DNA from: an uncultured SAR86 cluster bacterium
Lineage (GTDB): Bacteria > Pseudomonadota > Gammaproteobacteria > Magnimaribacterales > Magnimaribacteraceae
NCBI GenBank assembly: GCA_938048695.1
Contig: CALIUO010000018.1
Span: forward strand, 1 to 64,000
DNA: 64,000 bases
Reading direction: 5' to 3'
The position numbers and the translations under genes were made by a program. Of this stretch, positions 18,473 to 29,239 are shown piece after piece. Within the stretch, counting starts at the first letter, position 1. Each line of letters starts with the position of its first letter. The notes below the pieces were generated by a model that made no database searches, was not told the origin of the DNA, and was given only the letters and a program-made list of their open reading frames with translations.

Positions 18473-20711
18473 AAAACTTGAACAACAGTCTCTTAGTCAG
18501 TTTAGTGAAAAAGCTTACCTTGATTACTCAATGTATGTCATTCTGGATAGGGCCTTACCTCATATAGGTGACGGACTTAAACCGGTTCAAAGAAGAATTA
18601 TCTATGCAATGTCTGAGTTGGGATTAAGTTCAGCTGCAAAATATAAAAAAAGTGCAAGAACAGTTGGAGATGTAATAGGTAAGTTTCATCCCCATGGAGA
18701 TACTGCGGCTTATGAAGCAATGGTTCTTCTATCACAATCTTTCTCAACAAGATATCCTCTAATTGATGGCCAAGGGAATTGGGGCTCTATTGATGATCCA
18801 AAATCTTTTGCAGCAATGAGATATACAGAATGTCGCCTTTCACCTTATGCCAAAAGTCTTCTTGAGGAGCTTGGTCAGGGTACAGTTGATTGGGTAAGTA
18901 ATTTTGATGGCACCCTTTTGGAACCTTGTGTTTTACCGGCAAGGTTGCCTAATTTATTATTGAATGGAGCTACAGGTATAGCTGTAGGAATGGCAACTGA
19001 TATACCTCCTCATAATTTAAATGAAGTTGTTGATGCCTGTATCAAAATCTTAGATGAACCAAAAGTTACTGTAGAGGAACTCTACGCGATTATTCCTGGA
19101 CCTGATTTTCCAACTAAAGCTGAAATCATATCTTCAGAAGAAGAACTTAAAGAAATTTATCAATCCGGACGGGGCTCAGTACGTATGCGATCTACCTATG
19201 ATATTGAGAATGGTGAGATTGTAATTACGGCATTGCCACATCAAACATCCAGTTCCAAGATACTTGAACAAATTGCATTGCAAATGGATGGAAAGAAGCT
19301 ACCTATGATAGTCGATCTAAGGGATGAGAGCGATGAAGAAAACCCTACCAGGTTAGTTTTGGTACCAAAATCAAATAGAGTTGATAAAGATGCAGTTATG
19401 AATCACTTATTTGCAACTACAGACCTTCAAAAAAACTATAGGGTTAATATGAACCTCATAGGTTTGAATGGAAAACCTCAAACAAGAGATATAAAGCTTG
19501 TCCTAAAAGAGTGGCTTACTTTCAGATCTCAAACTGTGACCCGAAGACTTCAACATAGATTAGATTGGGTATTAGATAGACTGCATATATTGGAAGGTCT
19601 TCTCGTTATATATTTGAATATTGATGAAGTAATTAACATTATCCGCAATGAAGATGATCCTAAAAAAGTCTTACAGAAAAAATTCAAATTAAGCGTAATT
19701 CAGGTAGATGCAATTTTAGAGATAAGGCTTAGACAATTAGCAAAACTAGAAGAGATAAAAATCAAGGAAGAACAAGGTAACCTAGATTCTGAAAGAAAAG
19801 AATTAGAAAAGATTTTAGGTTCAAAGACTAGACTAAAGACTCTTATCAAGAAAGAACTAAAAGCTGATGCTGAAATCTATGGAGATGACAGAAATAGCCC
19901 TATAGTAAAAAGAGAGGAGGCATCAGCCTTTGATGAGTCAGAACTAATTTCATCAGATCCGGTAACTGTTGTTTTATCGGAGAGAGGATGGATTAGAGCA
20001 GCCAAAGGACACGATATTGAGCCAGAGTCATTGAATTACAGGGAAGGAGATAAATACTTCTCTTCAACTCCATCCAGAAATAATCTAAATGCAGTATTTT
20101 TTGATTCAAAAGGTAAGGCATACACCTTGCCTTGTCATTCACTGCCTTCCGCTAGAGGGCAGGGAGAACCTCTTTCGGGAAGATTAAACGCTGAATCAGG
20201 CGAAACTTTCATGGGAGTAGTTTCTGGCTCAAACGAAGAAAAAATTATCTTAGCAACTTCTTCAGGTTATGGGTTCATTGCACAACTCGGAGATTTACAA
20301 ACCAAGAATAAATCAGGAAAGGCTGCAATTAAAGTTCAAGAAAAAGCAAAAGTATTAATTCCAAGCCTCATTAGCGATGATAGAGATGTTCTGGCTGCGA
20401 TAACCAATCAAGGCCGTATGCTCGTCTTCCCTCACACTGAGTTACCACAACTTGCCAGAGGAAAAGGTAATAAGATAATTGGTATACCCAAAGCTAATTT
20501 TGAATCTGGTGAGGAGTATTTACAAGAATTAGCTGTAGTTGGTGAGGGAAAAGAACTGAAACTGGTAAGTGGTAAACGCCACTTTACAATCAAATTTAAA
20601 GACTTAGAAAACTTTTTCGGCAATAGGGGAAGAAGAGGAAATTTCCTTCCAAAAGGTTTTAGAAAAGTTGATAAAGTTGAAGTAATTTCGCCTGAGGATA
20701 TAAAATCCTAA
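18465..20711 (+). CDS. parC: DNA topoisomerase IV subunit A
   Basis: [54 protein letters not shown]; overlaps parE by 8 bp. Confidence 0.97.
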   Translation: MSEKLEQQSLSQFSEKAYLDYSMYVILDRALPHIGDGLKPVQRRIIYAMSELGLSSAAKYKKSARTVGDVIGKFHPHGDTAAYEAMVLLSQSFSTRYPLIDGQGNWGSIDDPKSFAAMRYTECRLSPYAKSLLEELGQGTVDWVSNFDGTLLEPCVLPARLPNLLLNGATGIAVGMATDIPPHNLNEVVDACIKILDEPKVTVEELYAIIPGPDFPTKAEIISSEEELKEIYQSGRGSVRMRSTYDIENGEIVITALPHQTSSSKILEQIALQMDGKKLPMIVDLRDESDEENPTRLVLVPKSNRVDKDAVMNHLFATTDLQKNYRVNMNLIGLNGKPQTRDIKLVLKEWLTFRSQTVTRRLQHRLDWVLDRLHILEGLLVIYLNIDEVINIIRNEDDPKKVLQKKFKLSVIQVDAILEIRLRQLAKLEEIKIKEEQGNLDSERKELEKILGSKTRLKTLIKKELKADAEIYGDDRNSPIVKREEASAFDESELISSDPVTVVLSERGWIRAAKGHDIEPESLNYREGDKYFSSTPSRNNLNAVFFDSKGKAYTLPCHSLPSARGQGEPLSGRLNAESGETFMGVVSGSNEEKIILATSSGYGFIAQLGDLQTKNKSGKAAIKVQEKAKVLIPSLISDDRDVLAAITNQGRMLVFPHTELPQLARGKGNKIIGIPKANFESGEEYLQELAVVGEGKELKLVSGKRHFTIKFKDLENFFGNRGRRGNFLPKGFRKVDKVEVISPEDIKS

Positions 20712-20752
20712 TTTTTCCAATCAACAAATAAATACATTTACTAGAGTTTTAA

Positions 20753-21214
20753 ATGAAAGAGAAATTTCCATACATAGGTAACGACGTAACTATCACAGAA
20801 GAAATGTGTGACCTAAATGGTCATATGAATGTACTCTATTATGCGCAGATATTTGAGGATGAATTTCCCTTTTATTCATCATTAGGTTTTACCTCAGATT
20901 ATTTTCAAGAGGGGTACTCGTTCTTTACCTTGGAGATGAACATAAGGTATTTGAAGGAAATGAAACAAGGGGAAATAGCCTCTCCTTGCTTTAGATATTT
21001 TGCTGTTAAACCTAAATTAATTCATTACGGAGGTATCATACTTAATGAGTCTGGAGACGTTTCAGCAATTACGGAAAATGTTCTGGTTCATGTAGATATG
21101 AATACAAGGCGGTCATGTGAGATGAAAGAAGAAACAATAAACCACCTGAACGGAATGCTAAAAGAGCACGCTGCCACTGGGGATATAGATTTTGAGTTAA
21201 GGTTGAAGATCTAG
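20753..21214 (+). CDS. Hotdog-fold acyl-CoA thioesterase (4HBT-like)
   Basis: MCDLNGHMNVLYYAQIFEDE motif. Confidence 0.8.
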   Translation: MKEKFPYIGNDVTITEEMCDLNGHMNVLYYAQIFEDEFPFYSSLGFTSDYFQEGYSFFTLEMNIRYLKEMKQGEIASPCFRYFAVKPKLIHYGGIILNESGDVSAITENVLVHVDMNTRRSCEMKEETINHLNGMLKEHAATGDIDFELRLKI

Positions 21215-22179
21215 ATCGAAAGTAATTCCTTTTGGATTTCTTCGTCAAGAAGATCAATCACCTCAGAACTTTTTAAATTCTCTTCTAATTGCTCTAATTT
21301 AGATGCACCCAAAATCACTGTCGAGACATTTTTATTCAATAAGCACCATGCTATAGCAAGATTGGACATGCTTACATTTAGTTTTTCTGCAATAGGCGCC
21401 AAGGTTCTTACCCTATTCATTCTTTCTTGACCTCTATCAGATTCAACCATACTTTTTTTAAGCCATTCATATCCAGAAAGAGAAGCTCTTGAGCCTTCAG
21501 GAATACCTTCAAGGTATTTACCTGTTAAAGCACCTGATGCTAAAGGTGACCAAATCGTAGTGCCTAAACCGTATTTTGTATAGAGAGGTCCGTATTCCTT
21601 TTCAAATCTATTTCTATCGAGAAGATTGTATTGAGGTTGTTCCATAGAAGGAGGTGTTAAATGATTCGAAATAGCAAAATCGTAAGCCTCTGAAATCTCT
21701 TCAGCACTCCATTCAGAAGTCCCCCAATAAAGAACCTTACCTTGCATTACAAGATTATGCATTGCCCAGACCGTCTCGCTGATAGGGGTCTCTGGATCAG
21801 CTCTATGGCAGAAATATAAATCAAGATAATCAACTTGAAGTCTTTCCATGGCTTGATGACAAGCCTCTGTTATATGTTTTCTACTGAGTCCTTTCTGGGT
21901 AGGCAATGGATTCTCGTTGGCTCCAAAAAAGACTTTAGATGAAACACAATATGAATCTCTTGGATTATCCAAGGCTTTCAGGGCTTTTCCCATAACTATT
22001 TCAGATTCGCCCCTTTCATATCCCTCTGCATTATCAAAGAAATTGATTCCAGCATCCAGGCAAGTACCAAACATCTTTTCTGCAAGGTTTGTGTTAACCT
22101 GTTTGTTGAATGTTACCCAAGATCCAAAAGATAGTTCTGAAACCCTTAATCCAGACTTTCCTAAATTTCTATATTCCAT
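21211..22179 (-). CDS. Aldo/keto reductase (potassium-channel beta-like)
   Basis: MEYRNLGKSGLRVSELSFGSW; FFDNAEGYERGESEIVMGKAL; NVSTVILGASKLEQLEENL. Confidence 0.93.
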   Translation of the reverse strand: MEYRNLGKSGLRVSELSFGSWVTFNKQVNTNLAEKMFGTCLDAGINFFDNAEGYERGESEIVMGKALKALDNPRDSYCVSSKVFFGANENPLPTQKGLSRKHITEACHQAMERLQVDYLDLYFCHRADPETPISETVWAMHNLVMQGKVLYWGTSEWSAEEISEAYDFAISNHLTPPSMEQPQYNLLDRNRFEKEYGPLYTKYGLGTTIWSPLASGALTGKYLEGIPEGSRASLSGYEWLKKSMVESDRGQERMNRVRTLAPIAEKLNVSMSNLAIAWCLLNKNVSTVILGASKLEQLEENLKSSEVIDLLDEEIQKELLSI

Positions 22180-22184
22180 AACTT

Positions 22185-23378
22185 CTAGAGTAGCACCTCT
22201 TTCAATAAATCTATACCTTGTTCTATTTCTTCATTAGTAATATTCAACGCCGGTGCCAATCTAAGACAGTTTGAGCCAGCTGAAACCATTATCAGACCCG
22301 CATCATATGCTTGCTCCAAAACTTCATTTGAAGTTTTATCAATCAGATCACATCCTATCCATAGACCTGAAGATCTAATTTCAGAGAAAACTCCTTTAGT
22401 TTGGAATTCAGCAAGAAAACTAAGAAATAATTTTTCCTTTTCCAATACATCGTTGAGAAAATCTTTATTATTAACGATATTCAATACTTCATTTGCAACT
22501 GCACATGCCATTGGATTTCCTCCAAAAGTAGATCCGTGAGTGCCAGGCTGCATGCACTCGCCAATGGATTGAGTTGTAAGAGTGGCACCAATAGGAATGC
22601 CTCCACCCAAGCCTTTTGCCGAAGTGACTATATCGGGTTCAATGTCATATTGCATATAACCGTAGAGAGTTCCCATTCTTCCTACACCACTTTGCACTTC
22701 ATCTATGATTAATAAAGTACCTTTTTTCGAGCACTCTTCCCTCAGTCTCTTAATAAATTCGTTACTGGCTTTAAAAACTCCAGCTTCACCTTGTACAGGT
22801 TCCACAATTACTGCAGCAGTATTATTGGAGATAAGCTTCTCTAAATCGGACTCATTGTTAAATTCTCCATGCTTAATTCCAGGCATTAAAGGTTCAAATC
22901 CATTTCTATGCATTTCTGAACTTCCTAGAGAAATATTTAATAGAGATCGACCATGGAAAGAATTTTTAAAAGATACTAATTCACTTCTTTGATCACCTTT
23001 TGAGGAATGATATTTTCTTGCAATTTTTATAGCAGCTTCATTTGCTTCAGTTCCAGAATTGCTCAAGAAAACATTTTCTGCAAAAGTCGAATCTGTTATT
23101 TGTTTAGCCAAGTTGATAGCTGGCTCATTACTAAGGTAATTGCTTAGATGCCAAAACTTCTGGGATTGATCAGATAATGCTTTTATTAAACTAGGATGCG
23201 AGTGTCCTAGTGAATTCACTGCTATACCCCCACCAAAATCTATATATTCTTTGTTGTCTAGATCCCAGATTCTTGACCCTTTTGCCTCCTTGGGAATGAA
23301 GTTTGCAGGAGAATAATTAGGTAACATTACATTATCGTAAATTCCTCTTAGTTCATTATTCTTGCTATTTTTATTCAT
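22185..23378 (-). CDS. argD: Class III aminotransferase, acetylornithine aminotransferase-like
   Basis: FIDFGGGIAVNSLGHSHP; LLIIDEVQSGVGRMGTLYGYM; TSAKGLGGGIPIGA. Confidence 0.85.
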   Translation of the reverse strand: MNKNSKNNELRGIYDNVMLPNYSPANFIPKEAKGSRIWDLDNKEYIDFGGGIAVNSLGHSHPSLIKALSDQSQKFWHLSNYLSNEPAINLAKQITDSTFAENVFLSNSGTEANEAAIKIARKYHSSKGDQRSELVSFKNSFHGRSLLNISLGSSEMHRNGFEPLMPGIKHGEFNNESDLEKLISNNTAAVIVEPVQGEAGVFKASNEFIKRLREECSKKGTLLIIDEVQSGVGRMGTLYGYMQYDIEPDIVTSAKGLGGGIPIGATLTTQSIGECMQPGTHGSTFGGNPMACAVANEVLNIVNNKDFLNDVLEKEKLFLSFLAEFQTKGVFSEIRSSGLWIGCDLIDKTSNEVLEQAYDAGLIMVSAGSNCLRLAPALNITNEEIEQGIDLLKEVLL

Positions 23379-23428
23379 TCGTAGAAGTTTATTTGGCGAG
23401 ACAATAGTATTATAGATTCCCTTTTTAT

Positions 23429-23911
23429 ATGGTCAAAATCGAAAATAATTCAGAAGATGGTATATATCGGATACTTCTTCGCCCAAATCAATCTACTGAT
23501 TGGAAATCTAGCTTAATCTTTATTTCAATAATTGCTTTTACATGCTTAACAATTGGAATAGGTTTTGCTCTAGCAGGTGCAACCATGATATTGCCTTTTG
23601 CCGGACTAGAAATTTTATTTGTAGCAACATGCGTTTATTTAGTTATGAAGCAGACTTATAAACAAGAAGTAATAACCCTGACAAAAGAAAAATTAACAAT
23701 AGCAAAGGGTGCTGGAAAAATAGATCAAGAATGGGAATATTTTAGAATGTGGTCTTTTATATCAGTAGAAAGACCAGAACATCCCTGGTACCCAGCACAT
23801 ATAATAGTATCTTCTAAAGGAGAAAGAGTTCCAATCGGAGACTTCCTCAATGAAGATGAAAAAGAAGAATTAGTTAAAAATCTAGAAAGGGTAATTCAAG
23901 AACTTAAATAA
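23429..23911 (+). CDS. DUF2244 membrane protein
   Basis: RPNQSTDWKSSLIFISIIA, two TM spans, WEYFRMWSFISVERPEHPWYPAHIIVSSKGERVPIGDFL. Confidence 0.8.
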   Translation: MVKIENNSEDGIYRILLRPNQSTDWKSSLIFISIIAFTCLTIGIGFALAGATMILPFAGLEILFVATCVYLVMKQTYKQEVITLTKEKLTIAKGAGKIDQEWEYFRMWSFISVERPEHPWYPAHIIVSSKGERVPIGDFLNEDEKEELVKNLERVIQELK

Positions 23912-25075
23912 TTATTTTCTTTGATTAAATCTTTTTCCAACAATTGCAGAAGCTATATTAATCTTTTGTATATCAATCGTACCACCTGCAATACCCCATC
24001 CCCATACATCTCTATACTTTCTTTCCATTCCATATTCTTTGTTAAATCCATATCCCCCCATGAGCTGCATCGCAGAAGCAACAACCTCTCTGGCAGTTTC
24101 ATTTGAAAAACATTTCCCTACGCTCGACTCAAATATACTTGGAAATCCTTCTTGAGCATTATGAGCTGCTCTATGAATCAGCAGTCTTGAAGCCTCAACT
24201 TTCATGGCCATTTCGGCCAGTTTCATTTGAACAGCCTGAAATTCAACAATTTGCTTGCCAAATTGCTCTCTTTCTTGGACATAATCAACTACACTTTCCA
24301 ATGCACCCGACGCTTGCCCAAGGCACATTATTGCGTTTCCACATCTTTCCAAATCGAAAGCTTCCATTAGTTTCTTAAATCCACCGTTGGCCTCAACAAT
24401 AATATTTTCCTTGGGTACTTCTACATTATCAAAATAGATGTCTGCAGAGGGAATTCCATTCCATCCCATCAATTTTTCTTGCTGGCCGAAACTTAATCCT
24501 GCAGCACCTTTTTCAACATACACTGCTCCAATTCCATTTGCTCCTGGTTCATCTGACATTCTGCAGTAAACCACATAACCTTCAGAATGACCTCCTCCAG
24601 AGCACCATCTCTTAGTACCGTTTAAGATAATTTTTTCTTCTTTAATTTCTGCTTTTGTCGTCAAGTCGGTTAGGGCAGATCCAGCATTAGGTTCTGACAT
24701 GGAAACAGCTACTACAATATCGCCTTTACAAACCTCTGGAATAACTTTTTGCTTTAGTTCCTCCGATGCAAAATGTTCAATCGCTTTTACTGGTCCCACA
24801 CAACTTTCAAATATTGGAAAAGCAACTGCAGAAGATATCTTTGCAAATTCTTCCATGACAAGTAATGCATCAAGATTGGATAAACCCAATCCACCATACT
24901 TTTCAGAAACATTGATCCCTAGAAATCCCATTTCAGAATACCTTTTTAACCATTCTTTCGATAAAGGTTCACTTGTTTGCTCCATCGATTGAGCTACATC
25001 AACCATTTCCTTTTGCGCAAAGTTCCTTGCTGTTTCTTGGAGCTCTCTTTGTTGGTCTGAAAGTTTAAAATCCAT
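23912..25075 (-). CDS. Acyl-CoA dehydrogenase
   Basis: VSMSEPNAGSALTDL; REQFGKQIVEFQAVQMKLAEMAMKVEASRLL; QLMGGYGFNKEY. Confidence 0.94.
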   Translation of the reverse strand: MDFKLSDQQRELQETARNFAQKEMVDVAQSMEQTSEPLSKEWLKRYSEMGFLGINVSEKYGGLGLSNLDALLVMEEFAKISSAVAFPIFESCVGPVKAIEHFASEELKQKVIPEVCKGDIVVAVSMSEPNAGSALTDLTTKAEIKEEKIILNGTKRWCSGGGHSEGYVVYCRMSDEPGANGIGAVYVEKGAAGLSFGQQEKLMGWNGIPSADIYFDNVEVPKENIIVEANGGFKKLMEAFDLERCGNAIMCLGQASGALESVVDYVQEREQFGKQIVEFQAVQMKLAEMAMKVEASRLLIHRAAHNAQEGFPSIFESSVGKCFSNETAREVVASAMQLMGGYGFNKEYGMERKYRDVWGWGIAGGTIDIQKINIASAIVGKRFNQRK

Positions 25076-25084
25076 ATTAATCTC

Positions 25085-26269
25085 CTATATTATTCTTTCT
25101 GATTTCAATTGATCTATCTCATCCAGGCTGTAACCAAGATCTGAGAGTATTTTTATATTATGTTCACCTAACTGAGGAGATCTACTTTTGATCGCCCCAG
25201 GATTCTCCGATAACTCTATTGCCGGACCCACAACAGAATATTCCTTATCCATTGTTGGATAATTCATTTTCACAAAAGAGCCTTTCTTCAGAATATGTTC
25301 TTCTACTAAAGTTTCACTAGCTTTGAGAACTTCTCCTACTGGTATTCTTGAATTTTCTAATTCTTTAATAGCTTCTTGTGAAGTTCTCTTGGAACACCAG
25401 TCAGACATCCTGGCACTAATTAAGTGACCATTTTCTCCTCTACTTAAATCATCTTTGAATCTCTCATCATTTAGCCAATCTGTTTCTCCCATTAAAGCAA
25501 CCCATCTTTCAAAAAGAGGTCCACCTACTGTTTGCACAAGAATCCAACCATCCTTAGTTTGGAATGTATCAGAAGGTCCAGAAGTTTGTGCTCTATTAAG
25601 CGAGGCTACCCTGTTAACATTTAAAATTTCTTGCTCTATCAATAGACTGTTAGTTGTCGTAAGAGCTGTCTGTAGAAGAGAAGTTTGAACTCTTTGACCC
25701 TTACCTGTTTTTTGTTTTTCAAGATAAGCCAAGAGAGTTCCAAAAGCAGCTAATGAAGCACTGCAAAAATCTACATAAGGAGCATATGCCTTTGTTGGTT
25801 GATCTGGATCTCCTGTCATATCCATTGCACCCGACATAGCTTGGGCTACACCATCAAAACCTACTCTTTCTGCATAAGGTCCAGTAGTTCCAAAAGCAGT
25901 ATTAGAAGTAAGAATTATTCCGGGATTTATTTTTTTTAGTTCTTCATAATCGAGACCCATAGATTTTAAAGTTTGCTCAGGAAGATTAGCGATTACTATG
26001 TCAGAGTTTTTAACTAACTTATTAACTATTTCTTGACCTTTCTCTTTAGTTGGATTGAGTGTTAAGCCTAGCTTATTTCTATTTAACTGGAGAAACATAG
26101 CGCCTTGTCCATCTTCACTAACTGGGGTGACATATCTATCCTCACTTCCATTTACTCTTTCTATCCTTATTACCTCAGCTCCATAATCAGCAAGCAGCGC
26201 ACCACAAAAAGGTCCTGCAATATATCTTCCAAAGTCTAAAACTTTTACACCTTCTAAAACTCCGCTCAT
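25085..26269 (-). CDS. CaiB/BaiF family CoA transferase
   Basis: VLDFGRYIAGPFCGALLADYGAEVIRIE; RNKLGLTLNPTKEKGQEI. Confidence 0.95.
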   Translation of the reverse strand: MSGVLEGVKVLDFGRYIAGPFCGALLADYGAEVIRIERVNGSEDRYVTPVSEDGQGAMFLQLNRNKLGLTLNPTKEKGQEIVNKLVKNSDIVIANLPEQTLKSMGLDYEELKKINPGIILTSNTAFGTTGPYAERVGFDGVAQAMSGAMDMTGDPDQPTKAYAPYVDFCSASLAAFGTLLAYLEKQKTGKGQRVQTSLLQTALTTTNSLLIEQEILNVNRVASLNRAQTSGPSDTFQTKDGWILVQTVGGPLFERWVALMGETDWLNDERFKDDLSRGENGHLISARMSDWCSKRTSQEAIKELENSRIPVGEVLKASETLVEEHILKKGSFVKMNYPTMDKEYSVVGPAIELSENPGAIKSRSPQLGEHNIKILSDLGYSLDEIDQLKSERII

Positions 26270-26337
26270 AGTATTTATTTCCTTAATAATTTTAAGTTCG
26301 ATATTTATTTCGAGCTTTCAGGGATTATAATCAAGGT

Positions 26338-26745
26338 ATGACAGATCAAGAAATACCTGAAGGCTTTAAAGAACTCAAAATTCCTCAACCCCATATAGAA
26401 AATATGGGTCCAGGATATTATAAAAAAGAAGATGATCAATTATTTATGATCTTCTTTACTAAAAAAGAGCATAGTAATTTCTATGAATCAGCGCATGGAG
26501 GAGCGCTTATGGCATTGGCTGATTTTTGCATGACTTCTTCCATGATGAAAGATAGAAATAGCTTAGTAACAACTGTTAGCTTCCACACAGAGTTTTTAGC
26601 TCCAGCGCCTCTGGGAAGTATGTTACTTATACGTTGCAGACCTACTAAGATAGGAAAATCATTAGGTTTCTCAGAAGGAGATATAACCATTGATGGCAAG
26701 ACTATAATTACCTTTGGAGGAGTAGGAAAAATACTAAAAACATGA
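26338..26745 (+). CDS. PaaI-type hotdog thioesterase
   Basis: ESAHGGALMALADFCMTSSM; LGSMLLIRCRPTKIGKSLGFSEGDI. Confidence 0.88.
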   Translation: MTDQEIPEGFKELKIPQPHIENMGPGYYKKEDDQLFMIFFTKKEHSNFYESAHGGALMALADFCMTSSMMKDRNSLVTTVSFHTEFLAPAPLGSMLLIRCRPTKIGKSLGFSEGDITIDGKTIITFGGVGKILKT

Positions 26746-27923
26746 TGGAAAGAAAATACGAAATAATTTTATATGGTGCGACTGGATTCACTGGTCAAAT
26801 ATGCTGTAAGTATTTAAGAGATAATTATAGTGATTTAGGCTGGGCTATGGCAGGGAGGAACAAAGATAAGTTAGAAGAAATCAAATCAAATTTTAGTTTA
26901 GATTGTGACGTGATTGTCGCTGATGGTGACGATCTAGAGTCCTTAAAATCATTAGCCAGTCAGACCAAAGTTGTTCTGTCAACGGCTGGTCCCTTTGCAA
27001 GATATGGATCTTTACTTGTGCAAGCATGTGTTGAAGAAGGTACGCACTACACAGATATAACTGGAGAAAATCATTGGGTTAGAGGATTAATTGATAAACA
27101 TCATTCCGAGGCGGCCTCTAAGGGCATAAGAATAATCCCGTCTTGCGGATATGATTCTATACCTTCGGACCTGGGAGCCTTTTTTACTGTCTCCCAATTC
27201 AATAAGCCAGTTAAAAGAGTTGATGTTTATCACGAGGCTCAAGGCGGAGCTTCTGGGGGCACTACTGAAACAATTTTTACGATGGATGGGTTGACTAAAG
27301 AGATGAGAGATCCATTCGTGTTAAATCCTGATGAGACTGTCTCAGAAGAACAAAGGCAAAAATCTAAAGATGGCTTTGTTGTAGAGAAGGTAGAGGGAAT
27401 AGATGGTTGGTCTGGAGTAGGCATGATGGCTGTAGCTAATACAAGAGTTGTCAGAAGATCTGCAGCCTTGATGGAGCAGAATCAAAAATCCTATGGAACT
27501 AATTTTACCTTTGGTGAGCATGGTTTATTTTCGACCAAGAGAACAGCAAGACTGGCCTCATACGGTTCAATCATTGCATTTCTTGTTCTGGCTACCCCAT
27601 TAAAGCGACTAGTAAGACCTTTTCTTCCAAAACCAGGAGAGGGTCCTAGTCAGGAAACGCAAGATAAAGGATGGTTCAGGGCTACTTTTGTAGCTTACTC
27701 GGAAGATAATGATAGAAAGATTTGCTCTATGTATGGCTCAGGAGATCCTGGGTATAAATCTACTGCTAAGCTTGTATGCGAGTCGGCTCTTTCTTTGGCC
27801 AGATCTAATGATTTGCCCGGTGGAAGCGAATATGGAGGAGTACTTACGTCTGCAGTGGGTTTAGGAGATGTATTAATTGCAAGACTAAGGAATAAAGAAA
27901 TAGAATTTAAGGTATTGAATTAG
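26742..27923 (+). CDS. Saccharopine dehydrogenase-like oxidoreductase (trans-enoyl-reductase-like)
   Basis: YEIILYGATGFTGQICCKYL; STAGPFARYGSLLVQACVEEGTHYTDITGE. Confidence 0.92.
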   Translation: MMERKYEIILYGATGFTGQICCKYLRDNYSDLGWAMAGRNKDKLEEIKSNFSLDCDVIVADGDDLESLKSLASQTKVVLSTAGPFARYGSLLVQACVEEGTHYTDITGENHWVRGLIDKHHSEAASKGIRIIPSCGYDSIPSDLGAFFTVSQFNKPVKRVDVYHEAQGGASGGTTETIFTMDGLTKEMRDPFVLNPDETVSEEQRQKSKDGFVVEKVEGIDGWSGVGMMAVANTRVVRRSAALMEQNQKSYGTNFTFGEHGLFSTKRTARLASYGSIIAFLVLATPLKRLVRPFLPKPGEGPSQETQDKGWFRATFVAYSEDNDRKICSMYGSGDPGYKSTAKLVCESALSLARSNDLPGGSEYGGVLTSAVGLGDVLIARLRNKEIEFKVLN

Positions 27924-29176
27924 ATTCTAAATGTCTTAAGTTTTTTTCTTACGAGCTTGTTCTTTAGTTGGGCGGTTTGTATTACTCCTTGTTCAAAAGG
28001 CGCCCAAGCTTCTCCTTGGATCAAGGGGCTAAGATAGTTTTTGCAAGCAGTTGTAATTCCGAAACCATCTTTAGAGATGAAATTCTTTGGCATTTTCTTT
28101 TCAATGTTGGCAACTTTAGATAATTCTACTTTACCTATCTCCCATGAATAAGGTTTTGTCTTTTTTCTTATAATTACTGGCATGATTGAATTTTCCCCTG
28201 ATATAGCAAATTCCACAGCTGCTTTTCCCACTGCATACGCTTGATCTAAGTCTACTTGAGAAGAAATATGTCGGGCAGATCTCTGTAAATAATCTGAAAT
28301 AGCCCAGTGATATTTCAATCCCAATTTTTTACTAATCATTTCTGCTACAGTTGGTGCGACTCCACCTAGTTGCTTGTGCCCAAATGAATCAACTGTTCCA
28401 GCATCAGCTAGAAAATCACCATTTTTATATCTTGTTCCTTCTGAAACAACGATAACGCAATAGTCTTCTTTCTTTATTACTTCTTTTACTTTCTTCAAGA
28501 ATTTATTCTCATTAAAAGGAACTTCAGGGAGCAAAATAATGTGCGGAGCAGAATTTCCTTTATCTTGTGCAAGGCCTGATGAAGCTGCTAGCCATCCTGC
28601 GTGTCTGCCCATTACTTCAAATATAAAAACTTTAGTTGAGCTTTTAGACATGCTCTTGACATCTAAAGCTGCTTCTTTTGTAGACGTTGCTATATATTTT
28701 GCTACTGATCCAAAGCCAGGACAGTTATCAGTGAAAGGCAAGTCATTATCGATTGTCTTAGGGATGCCGATACAAGTAACAGGAAATCCAGCATCTTTTG
28801 TATATTGAGCTATCTTATTGGAAGTATCTTGAGAGTCACCTCCACCGTTGTAGAAAAAATATCCAATATTATGTGCCTTGAAAACTTCTATAAGTCTTTT
28901 GTATTCTCTTTCACTTTCTTCAACATTTTTTAATTTGTGCCTGCAAGATCCAAATATTCCACCAGGAGTGTGCTTTAATTTTTTAATTTCACTAAGATCT
29001 TCAAGATTGGTATCTATAATCTCTTCGTTTAAAATTCCAACTATTCCGTCTTTTCCCGCATAAAGTTTATTAATGTTCTTTGACTTTCTAGCGGCTTCTA
29101 TAACTCCGCACGCAGTTGTATTTATAACTGAAGTTACTCCCCCAGATTGAGCATAGATTGCGTTCTTAGCTTTCAT
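27920..29176 (-). CDS. 6-phosphofructokinase, probably pyrophosphate-dependent
   Basis: GGGDSQDTSNKI and IPKTIDNDLP (Lys in PKTIDND typical of PPi-PFK), EVMGRHAGWLA. Start moved from 29260 to ATG 29176 (MKAKNAIYAQSGG). Confidence 0.88.
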   Translation of the reverse strand: MKAKNAIYAQSGGVTSVINTTACGVIEAARKSKNINKLYAGKDGIVGILNEEIIDTNLEDLSEIKKLKHTPGGIFGSCRHKLKNVEESEREYKRLIEVFKAHNIGYFFYNGGGDSQDTSNKIAQYTKDAGFPVTCIGIPKTIDNDLPFTDNCPGFGSVAKYIATSTKEAALDVKSMSKSSTKVFIFEVMGRHAGWLAASSGLAQDKGNSAPHIILLPEVPFNENKFLKKVKEVIKKEDYCVIVVSEGTRYKNGDFLADAGTVDSFGHKQLGGVAPTVAEMISKKLGLKYHWAISDYLQRSARHISSQVDLDQAYAVGKAAVEFAISGENSIMPVIIRKKTKPYSWEIGKVELSKVANIEKKMPKNFISKDGFGITTACKNYLSPLIQGEAWAPFEQGVIQTAQLKNKLVRKKLKTFRI

Positions 29177-29239
29177 CGACTGAATGATACTTGAAAACAA
29201 ATCTATCTTGTAATCATTCTTGCTAGTTATAATGAATAA

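Noticed and set aside
21917-22237. 106-aa plus ORF opposite aldo/keto reductase and argD
   Set aside because: Antisense to two recognisable genes and no coding features of its own.
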